This document shows, one piece after another, positions 55,380-64,000 of a stretch of DNA of 64,000 nt (position 1 is its first letter; the number at the start of each line of letters is the position of its first letter). This stretch comes from Agarophyton chilense (taxonomy: Eukaryota > Rhodophyta > Florideophyceae > Gracilariales > Gracilariaceae): NCBI GenBank assembly GCA_030374765.1, contig JARGXX010000011.1, positions 62,001 through 126,000 of the forward strand, written 5' to 3'. The notes beneath the pieces were generated by a model. The model was not told the origin of the DNA. It did no database searches and worked only from the letters and a program-made list of their open reading frames with translations. Position numbers and translations under genes: made by a program.

Positions 55380-58300
55380 GGCATACAACTACTACATCTG
55401 GTCTAGGAAGCTGGAACTGATCCTACGTGCTAAAGAGGAATGGGAATTTGTCTAGGAGAAGAAGCCGAAGACGAAACCGATGCAGGAAGGACAAAAGGCG
55501 CAACACGATTCAGAAGAAGAGGAAACCACCTAGAAGGATCGAAGAGAGGAGAACATTGCGCTGTCTTGTATTCTACTTTCTGTGGCCGAGTCGTGCGGGG
55601 CGCCGGTCATCGACATCAAAGAGCCACCTGTAGTGTGGCAACGATTGAAGGACAGTTGCCAAATGCTGTCCAAAACCAGCAATGATGCAGTTCGGGAGAA
55701 GTACCAGGACATCCGAATGTCGTCTTCAGAGACAGTTCTGGAGTACATTAACCGGTTGGCAGTGGTGGAGTCCAAGCTTACTAGCATTGGACGTGTGGTT
55801 GAAGACGATGAGAAGCTACGTGCGGTGTTGAGAAAGCTGGTTCAGGATTTTGAAGTCACAGCTGAGGTGATTCGAAGGACAGGGAAAGGCATCATGGAAG
55901 CTATACTCCTTTTGATTGCGGAAGAAGCGCAACTCGAACGCAACAGTCCGAAAAGGACACAAGGAGGATGCCGGGCTTTGCAATCGCACGTGACGCGAGG
56001 CAAGTCAACGAGGACTTAGTGTTTCTGTAAGAAGAAGGGCCATGTAAAGAAGGATTGTTGGAAGAATCCAAGAAGCATGGCATACAAGGGGGACAAGGAT
56101 AAGAAGAAGGATGGAAATTTTTCTTCTGACAAGGAGACTGCAGGGCGCAATGCCTGTGTTTCCTTCACTGCTTCACATCTTCTGGTTAAGCAAGCACAGT
56201 ACGTCTTGAAGGAGGACCAGTGGTATCTCGACTCCGGTGCTTTAAGACACATAAAAAATTCCGATCAGGCCTTCGATGGCAGTGTACAGAGGGCCGATAG
56301 GCGACACATATCGGTAGGAAATGGATCGGAGCGTGCTTTCAAGGGTCAAGGGACATTGAATGTGGAAGTAAAGATGAATGAAGAATGGAGGCAGATCAGT
56401 CTGGACGATGTTCTGAATACACCTGAGCTGGTATGCAATCTGCTATCAGATAGCGCTATGAGAAAGAAAGGATTCGTGATTGTTATCAGATCGGACACTG
56501 AGGGGCATGGAATCTGCGAGATATAAGAAGATTTGAATGGGATGGTCGTGGCCGCCGGAGTGAAGACTGCTGATGGCCTTTATGTACTAACGTTCTGTTC
56601 TGCATTCAAGACAGGTGAAAAAGGCTTTTATCACTTGTTCTAATGAAGACCATACTAGAAAGAGGCGTCGCCAGCTAGGAAATCCAGGTTATGAGCACTT
56701 GCGCAAGACCTTGGCCGTTGTCGAAGGTGTGCCGATCCGACCAGTGAGACCAGTGGGGCACTGTGATTCATGCGTCGAAGGAAAGTCATCGCAAGCTCTA
56801 GGGAAGTCGAAGGAGGCTTCCTGACCACACAGTGACGACATTCTGGAGTTAGTACACTCCGACGGCATGGATCCCATGAAGGTGTAATCTCTGTCCGGAA
56901 GTCGTTACGCAGTTACTGTGTATGAGGAAAAGAGTTCTTTGTCTCTTCTGCGGTTCTTGAAGAAGCGAAGCGACGTGAACGCGTCAGTGAAGGGTATGAT
57001 TTCACAGCTTGGAACGTAGTCGGGAAAGCGTCTCAAGAAGTTCAGAGACGACAACAGGGGAGAATATTTGGCGGAATTCTTCCAGTCTTGCCTGAGGGAG
57101 AAAGGGGTCATCCGGGAACGAACCCCACCGTACAGTCCAGATTCCGAAAGAAAGACTGAAAGATTGTACAGGACACTGTGTGACAAGGCAGGAACGATGT
57201 TGCGGGCATTTGTCATAACCCCACGGGTGAAGGAGCAACGATAACGGATGCGCCCTAAAAGCCGCAGTGGCCTGGGGTATCTTACAGACGCCACGTGGAC
57301 TGGCCGACCCCGGCTGGACTCATTAAGATAGTTCTTTTATTTTAATTAGTGTAATAGTTTAGAATTACACTGCCTGGAAGATCCCAGCGCCTTGCCATTC
57401 CTATTTACTTGGCCCGAGTGACGCTTCTTTCTTAGAATAAGGTAGGCACCGTTAGGATACTAAATTACTCCCCTTGGTACATTAGTTGCACCAATTGGTC
57501 TTCAAGCCATCGTTTCCGTAGCTCCGACATGTAGGACTACAAAATAAATGCCAGCCCGTTGCAACAAGTACTCTGGGAGTTCCGCCGTCAAGGATACGAA
57601 CCTTAAAACTAGCTCTACCACGCTACCCCAGGTTGAGACCAGTACGCTGACCCACGAGTCATTTCGTTACACAACGGCATGAGCAACTGTGGCCTGAGGC
57701 CGTCAATACGGGCAACTATCTACGTAATCGAACGTTCTCCCAACGACCAAACGAACCAGAAATGACACCGTACCAGGGTTTCATGAATAACAAGCCCAAT
57801 GTGTCACATGTGAGAGTATTTGGGGCAGTCACCTATGTGCACTTGCCCAAGGAGAGGCGCGTAGGAAATAAAAAGTACACCTCGCGGACAACGAATGGTA
57901 TCTTAATTGGCTTCGAGAGAGGAAGCTGTTACATACCTATTGTCCGGAAGACAGGAAGGTGATAGTCAGTAGGGATTTAGTCTTCGATGAGGCAAAATTG
58001 GGGTGGAAGATTACTCAAGCCGCACTAGGAGACATCTCTCTACAGCCATGGAGAAGCAACTGAGGACAATGGGGGTGGTAGACCGGTCAAGAGTATATAC
58101 ATGGTTGTAAAACCAGAGACACAGAACGCTGAGGCGGACAAGAACCATGATCACATGTCTGACAACGAATTTGAAGATGCCAACGGAAACTTCATTTATG
58201 ACCAGGAGTTGGTGACCCACTATCCCACTGAGCCGCGACGGTCCTCGCCCATTAAGCGAACTACATCGCGGTTCTCCCCTGACACACTCTTCGCCCTCCT

Positions 58301-58821
58301 GGCGCAGAACATACCGGGCGTAACGGATCGATTCACGCCGACTTCCTATGGAGAGGCAGTGTGCGGAAATGAATCCAAACAATGGAATCATGCGATGACT
58401 GAAAAAATGGCGCAAATGGAGAAACGCAAAGTCTAGACATTGGTAGACCGGCCAAATGACAGTACCGTTATTGAAAATAGATGGCTCTATTTTAAGAAGA
58501 CGGATGATCTAGGCATGCTAACGCGGTACAGAGCAAGACTTATGGCTCAGGGATTTTGTCAGAATGCAGGAATCGACTACGCAGAACTGTTTGCCCCTGT
58601 GGCAAAGTATAGTACTTTGAGATGGATGCTGAGCGAGGTAGCGGAACGCGGCCTGGAGATGATACAGTTTGATGCCCACACCGCCTTTCTCTATGGCGAC
58701 CTTCGAGAAGAATTGTATATGATGCAAGCGGAGGGCTTTGTGCATGAAGGCAAAAAAGACCAAGAGTATCGGCTGCCCAAAGCTACATATGGTCTGAGGC
58801 AAGCATCGAAAGCCTGGAGAA
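55380..58821 (+). mobile_element. Ty1/copia element D, without recognisable LTRs
   Basis: Parts in order: gag start YNYYIWSRKLELILRAKEE (55384-), gag body (55582-56019), zinc knuckle CFCKKKGHVKKDC (about 56022), protease WYLDSGALRHI (about 56221), GAG-pre-integrase (56615-56824, with CDSC), integrase (about 56860-57225 and 57672-57960, YQGFMNNKPNVSHVRVFGAV), and RT (58440-58820, YRARLMAQGFCQNAGIDYAE; QFDAHTAFLYGDLREELYM; LPKATYGLRQASKAW). The left end abuts a gypsy LTR and the right end is cut within RT by another gypsy element. It is a different copia lineage from A and B, closer to plant-type copia. Broken in several places. Confidence 0.88.
57226..57671 (+). mobile_element. Solo LTR of the chromovirus family inside copia D
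   Basis: This 446-bp segment aligns end to end with the 447-bp LTR at 31413-31859, including CAGCGCC, TTAGGATACTAAATTA and the terminal GTCATTTCGTTACA. It is bounded by CCACG (57221-57225) and CAACG (57672-57676), a 5-bp duplication with one change, and separates the integrase halves of copia D. It is the recombination scar of a chromovirus insertion and so is younger than copia D. It also carries the tRNA-like boxes (57592-57625, minus strand). Confidence 0.88.
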
Positions 58822-59255
58822 GGATATTCCCTAAAAGGTCTATCGCAACAAACTCCAGCGGACCCGCTGCTGGAAACAGCTTGAGGTAATTTCGATGCTT
58901 TCGAATACCACCGCAGGTACGAACACAGGATTCGAAATTGACCTACAAAGGTATAGACATCATTGGCCATATGAGGGCAGTACAACTGTTGCCTCAAGGT
59001 GTAGTACATCCTGGTGGCACCGGGGTGTCCCGATAGTCGCGGGTAGTGCGCAAGATACAAGACTCTCGGGCGAAGCGCCTTCGGAACCACCTATTGCAGG
59101 CTACCATCCAAGATTGACCTTCTCACGGTGTACCCATTGTGGTCCACATCGAATTGTGAACCTTTGAAACCAATTTGCTAAGCCAGGGTTCTGCAGTATG
59201 CATCCTGGGCCTGTTCCCGTAGAAACTCTTCTCGGGTTACAGGCATGACGTTCGT

Positions 59256-60898
59256 TTACTCCAGGGTCAGTATCTGCGTTGCCATGTCGGTGTTCCGCAA
59301 AGCACCTTCTTCAGGTAAGTCCCAACATCCTAGGTGTTCGCCGGTACCATTTTGGTTTGATGACACCAAAAAGCAAGGGATGTCATCGTCCACATGTTCT
59401 GTCTCTAACCCTGAGGTGTTTAAGCGTGACATAGCATCAGCTATGTTGTGCTTGATACCTGGACGGTACTGTAAGTCGTATTCAAACTTCGAAAGTTTCA
59501 ACCTCCAACGGGCAAGTCTACCAGACGCATCTGCGAGTCAGAGGTTCCACCTTAAGGCGTCGTGGTCCGTGGGCAACGTAAAGCGCTCGCCATAAAGGTA
59601 TGGACGGAGCATCAACATGCTCCACACTACTGCTAGACATTCCTTCTCGGTTACCGTGTAGTTCTGCTCCGCCTCATTCATAGGGCGGCTCCAGTACCCT
59701 ATCGATAATTTGTCTCCGTTGTGCTGCTCCTGCATGAGACAAAAACCAATTTGGGCATGGGATGCATTCGTATCCAGCGTGTACGGTAGACCTGTTTTCG
59801 GTAACGCTAAGATTGGCGGCGACAACAGCGCTCGTTTCAATTCCTCAAAGGTATCCATTTCGTCGTTCGATAGATTCTCAAACCGTTCAGGTTCACCTTT
59901 CTGGAGCTTCTTGTTGAGGGGAGCCGCTATTTTCGCGAATCTCTTCACGAAGCGACGATAGACGTTACACAAACCTTTAAAGGATCGTACGTCTGTCTGG
60001 GATCGTGGCATCTTGACCTTATGTACGGCTCTAATGTTGCTTGGCGCAACCTCTAGGGTACCAGGGCCTATGATGTGGCCCAGGTATTCAACCGTTCTGG
60101 TAAAGAAGACGCATTTGCGTAGCTTCAGCGTCACCCTCGCCTCAGCTAGGAGAATTTGTACGATGCGCACGTGAGCAAAATGCTCTTCTACCGATCTGTA
60201 GTATATGATTACATCATCGATGTATACCAAGGCGGTTGTCCACTTAACCTTCGAAAGGATGATGTCCAGAGCCCTTTGGAAGGTGGCTGGAGCATTGCGC
60301 AACCCGAATGGCATCCGCGTGAAGCGAAACAAACCTGCATGGCACGTGAAGTCATTTTGTCTAGATTTTCCTCACCTACAGGTACCTGCCAATGACCACA
60401 ATTGGCATCCAATGTGGTAAATATCTGCGCATCTCCCAAGAAGTCGATGCACTCATCCATTCTAGTTATCGGGTACGAATCCGTGACGGTCACGATATTG
60501 AGCCTCCTGCAGTCCACACAGAACCTCATACGGTTATTTCCTTTCTTCTGAACCAGCACCACGGGACTAGCCCAATCTGAGTTGGCTGGTTCAATTACAC
60601 CTTCTTGTAGCATTCGCTGCACTTCTTTGATTTCTACTTCTCCCGCCTTCGGACCTGCACGGTATGGTTGCTGATAAATCGGCTTCGAGTCAGGGAGGAG
60701 TTCGATGCGATGCTGTGGGGCCTTAATTTGGCCCAGATGGCCTGACCACATGGTTTCGAACTCCTCCCGAAGGTCGAGAATACGGCCCCGCAGTTCACCG
60801 TTTTCTTCACCGCTCTGGACTGTATCTTGCCATTGCCTCTCAGGGTCAGGGTCCTCTTCTTTTTCTACCGATGCCTTATCGGTTAGCTTTGATTCCAA
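59256..60898 (-). pseudogene. Reverse transcriptase and RNase H of the right-edge gypsy element
   Basis: RT blocks in order on the minus strand: SDWASPVVLVQKKGNN, RMRFCVDCRRLNIVTV, FTTLDANCGHWQVP, RMPFGLRNAPATFQRAL, ALVYIDDVIIYYRS, VEYLGHIIGPG; RNase H: YTLDTNASHAQIGFCLMQEQ, VTEKECLAVVW, then GIKHNIADAMSRL near 59430. Standard Ty3/gypsy. Broken. Confidence 0.88.
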
Positions 60899-60953
60899 GT
60901 TGGTGTTTATCGATACCTTTGTGGTTGTGGATTCATTTGCGCACCCCCCTTCC

Positions 60954-61775
60954 TTATCGAAGGCGACTTTTGCCGAGATCAGTGTGAGCTACGGTGAAGA
61001 CACCTTGTGGTGCCGGTAGTGCGATGCCAACATTTTTATTTTTCGGCAACTTCACGTCGTGACTGCTGAAGTTGCTGAGACACACCTTAAAGGGTTGATT
61101 TGGGATGTTGTCGACAATCCCGTTGGCCATCAAAATGAGGTGTCGATGTGCTAACCTCGGATGGTTTTGTAGTATTACCAGCCCGGGGGTCGCCCACGAC
61201 ACCGGTATCAATATTTGGTGCATTGGCGGGATAACAACCTGTTTGGTAATGCGCATTTTGTTGGAGACCGTTTCGGTGGATATATTCTTCTTCGGTTTGA
61301 CGAACCATACCCGTTTGGTTTCCGTATTACCTAAAATGGCAATTCGTCCCCCGTGACGTAGGGCGACGGTACGGGAACCAGGAAGGATTGCTTTGACATG
61401 TCTGTCAATGAAGTTCGTACCTAGTAGGCAGTCTGTTGGTAAACGGTCGACAACAAAGAATTGCAGTCTTACTTTGAGGTGTCCGAGCTGCACCACAGTG
61501 GTGAGCATACCTCGAAGGTTTAATGGGCGCTCATTTGCATCCACCAGCGGGTTGTTGTCGGGAGGTCGGCTCAAGTTCCGAAGTACCGCCTCAGGTATGA
61601 TGCGGGAGTTCAGGACGTTTGGGCCGGCCCCCGTATCCAACACGCAGATGACCGGAACCGCAACGCGATGGGTGAAATATATTGAAGCACGTACTTTATA
61701 GTTGTTGTATTGCATATGACAAAGCGGAACTGGTTGTGACGTGTTCTCTTCCACCTTCAAGGTTCTGGGTATCAA
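60954..61775 (-). pseudogene. Aspartic protease region of the right-edge gypsy element
   Basis: A 273-codon minus frame with ICVLDTGAGPNVLNSRI near 61640 and LPTDCLLGTNFIDRHVKAIL about 75 residues on, the same layout as 24702-25682. The C-terminal part repeats the QNHPR/LMANG block shared by the whole family. Confidence 0.82.
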
Positions 61776-62578
61776 TTGGCCTCCAATTGCAGGTTGGGTT
61801 GGGCCATTAGGCCAACCGTTCGGTGTTTTCTTCCTGTACGGGAGGGGTTGAGTCCAAGTTTGGTGTTTCTTCGATGGTATTAACCTGTACCGGTGTACGG
61901 GGTTGGAACCTATTTGGTGCTTGCGTTGAAGACAGATAGAGACGTTGGTGATTCTGCATGCGAGCCTGAATCAACTGGTCTATCATCCCTGGAGGTAAGT
62001 TAGCGCACTTGTTTGCCAAATGGTCTGGCGCGAGACAGAACCAGCAAACGAGGCCTCCAGTTTGGGGATCTCGCGTTACCGTTGAGGGGGGCTTCGAAAC
62101 CTGGTTGGTAGGAGCAGTGGCGTAGGATGTGGGTGGCCAGTTATGGGAGCTCGTTCCCTCCATCCTCTGCGAGCTCATCGCACTTGGCAGCGATGGTACT
62201 GAGTTTGGTATACGCGTTGACGACCAATTTCTTAACCGTCGAAGGTTTCCAGAACAGCCCCTGGGTCGCTACCAAGTGGATAGCGGTTTCTGTAGGTACT
62301 TCGAGGTGCGAGCTACCCTCTGAGGTTGTGGTGTCTTCAATTTCCAAGACCGATCTTTTCGATTTATTCTTCGAGGTTGGAGGCACGGCTGGTCTCTTTC
62401 CCAGCCGAAGGGTATCTCCAAGGCCCTGGGAGTATCGAGCCAGCCCATTGTAGTCTACCTTTCGGTTAGTGGACAGTTAATTGCGTACCTGGGAACGTAT
62501 CGCTTTGTCGACATTGTCGGCAAATAGCGACTTTAACCTAGAGGTAGTCGACACATTACCACAACTGGTTCCCAAATT

Positions 62579-63717
62579 CTAAAGCGCGAGCGAAAACTCC
62601 GATTCGGTTTTCCCAGACCTTTGATGGTAAGCGAGGACTTCCGAGTAAGCCTCTTGGATAACCTCATTGGTGGCGTATGTTTCCAAAAGGAAATTCACCA
62701 CTTCTGGGTATGACTCCAACGTCTCTGTGCCATCCTCATCCACCGCTAAGGTATTGCCGCGAAGCCTACCCTGCAGCAAGTAGTATGCTTGTCCTTTAAG
62801 GTAAAACTGAAATAGCCACATAGCAGCGCCCTCGGAAAAACCATTTTGGTCACATGCAAGCTTGGACTTCTCCACAAACTCAATCACCGCAATAGGATCC
62901 GTACCTGTGAAGGTTGTGTCACTAATTTGGAAGCTGAGCTTCTTGTGGTGCTTAGTAATCTTCTGAGCGACCTCTTGGGTGTATTCAGACGACTTTTTGA
63001 TCAACTGATAAGTCCTGTAATCAACCGCTTTGGTGAACATATCGTTCAAGCGTTGGTGCACCTCCACGTCCATTTCGGTGTCCGACTCAGAGTCGGGCGA
63101 CTCATTGTATCGCTTTTTACCTTTCGGTTCTTTTTGGACGACTTCTTCGTCGACCTGTTCGGTTTCTTCTTCTTCTTACCTTTACGGTCATCATCCGACG
63201 ATGAACTCGTATCGGAACTGGAGTCCGACGAGTCGTGGTCTGAATCATCCTCTCGATTCATTCCCCTCTTCGTCCTCCGCTTCTTCCGTTTTCGGTTTGT
63301 TCGTCGCTCATCCATCGAGTCAGACGAATCCTTGGGACCACCTCCATGGGTATCCTTTTAAACGAAACCAGTAATTGGTGGCAGATAAATGTCTTGAGGA
63401 TCTACCTTCCCCGGGACCTCTTGGCTCTGCCTTGGACCTTGTAGGTAGTCACTATTAGTAGGTAAGTGTTGGAAATGGGTGGAATGACCCATTTGGAACC
63501 CTTGTGGTATGCGCTTTGCGATGTTCACCTGTGTAGGTCGGGATTCTGCGAATCCCTCGGAAACCCAAAGGTCCTCCACAGCACGGTAAACATGCTCCCT
63601 AGCATCGGTGAAGAGATACTGTTTCACCATTTCAGGTATCCTGTCCGATAGCTCTTGAGCTGCTCGGTCAACTACAATACGGGTAAATGCATTGACGTCC
63701 ATTGAGGGCGGAACCAT
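62579..63717 (-). pseudogene. gag of the right-edge gypsy element
   Basis: The gag core (62579-63073) contains VDYRTYQLIKKSSEYTQEV, TGTDPIAVIEFVEKSKLACD and LLETYATNEVIQEAYSEVL, each with a counterpart in the chromovirus gag at 23320-23847. Upstream is a highly charged Ser/Asp and Lys run (63046-63315) and an N-terminal frame from MVPPSMDVNAFTRIVVDRA (63717). Broken. Confidence 0.78.
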
Positions 63718-64000
63718 CCAGGTATCCGACTTCTCCTTTAAGGTTAATGCATCCTCGACCGCGAGGGTGACGAGCGCTTTTGCTCGCTCTTCGAGTTAAG
63801 GCCATAGCTTCTCCGCTGCAACCTCAATTGGTCATCCCTTTGAGGTTCCGGTGCCATAGGCGGCGGACCATGTACCTTTACGATTTTGTCCCGAGGGTGC
63901 CGGAGCAGCTCTTCGGGGTTCTATGGAATCAGTTGAGCCGAAAGGGATCCTTTAAAACCTTTATGGCTTGGCGGGGCGCTTTCACCACGCGTATTCTTTT
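63718..64000 (-). other. Leader region of the right-edge gypsy element
   Basis: No gene was recognised between the gag start and the window edge. By position it should hold the leader and perhaps the inner end of the 5' LTR. Confidence 0.35.

Larger units (their letters stand above)
58822..64000 (-). mobile_element. Ty3/gypsy element of a second lineage, runs off the right edge
   Basis: Read on the minus strand: gag N-terminal part (63358-63717), basic/acidic linker (63046-63315), gag core (62579-63073), zinc knuckle CWFCLAPDHLANKC (about 62030), protease (60954-61775), RT and RNase H (59256-60898) and integrase zinc-binding region (about 58890-59090). The sequence stops abruptly near 58822 within the integrase core, next to copia D. 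The 5' LTR lies beyond the window. Gag and protease are homologous to those of the chromovirus but well diverged. Broken in several places. Confidence 0.88.

Noticed and set aside
58518-59090. A single 190-codon minus-strand protein
   Set aside because: It runs across the junction of two elements; only the part right of about 58890 has gypsy integrase character, the rest is antisense to copia RT.
1-64000. CRISPR array, rRNA genes, bacterial operons
   Set aside because: No regularly spaced repeats, no rRNA-like sequence and no ribosome-binding-site-led gene strings were seen; the repeat content is eukaryotic.

Overview
The window reads as nuclear DNA of a eukaryote whose intergenic space has been filled by retroelements. 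Host genes are few, short and apparently intronless. The repeats are chromodomain Ty3/gypsy, Ty1/copia, DIRS-type tyrosine-recombinase retroelements and a piggyBac-like DNA transposon. This mix, with moderate GC and compact genes between repeat blocks, would fit a florideophyte red alga or a similar protist. The organism is an inference; nothing here fixes the taxon. No rRNA, CRISPR array or bacterial-style operon was seen.

Layout. 1-9.6 kb is gene-poor: a twin C2H2 zinc-finger protein (1695-2315), an old copia gag fossil (about 5530-6400), and the best-recognised host gene, a METTL26/DUF938 methyltransferase (7354-7950). 9.65-19.2 kb holds two DIRS-type elements in the same orientation, the first nearly full length and carrying an 861-bp insertion, the second cut off after the start of its RT region. 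19.56-20.23 kb has a possible single-pass membrane protein.

20.5-44.5 kb is a stack of nested elements. The oldest layer is a DIRS-type fossil (tyrosine recombinase at 20494-20950, reverse transcriptase at 36.9-38.5 kb, RNase H at 43.6-44.3 kb). Into it went a chromovirus (21121-31859, target duplication CGGAC, itself carrying a solo LTR flanked by AGAAT in its 5' LTR), a copia element (32059-36857, target duplication GATTT) and a young copia element (about 38505-43639). Target duplications at these four insertions give a relative history.

44.5-52 kb is the second host island: a decayed piggyBac-like transposase (about 45240-46350), a small J-domain protein (46765-47436) and a protein with four Cys/His repeats (48023-49081), all on the minus strand, then a mostly empty stretch with a second copy of a dispersed repeat also seen near 8.4 kb. 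52-64 kb is again retroelements: a truncated relative of the chromovirus, a copia element interrupted by a solo chromovirus LTR, and a different gypsy element running off the right edge.

Points of most interest: an antisense coding block between the chromodomain and the 3' LTR of the chromovirus; a tRNA-like A-box/B-box sequence inside its LTRs; a Tudor-like module in the polyprotein of two copia elements; the four-repeat Cys/His host protein; and a DIRS-type fossil in which the recombinase lies upstream of RT on the same strand.
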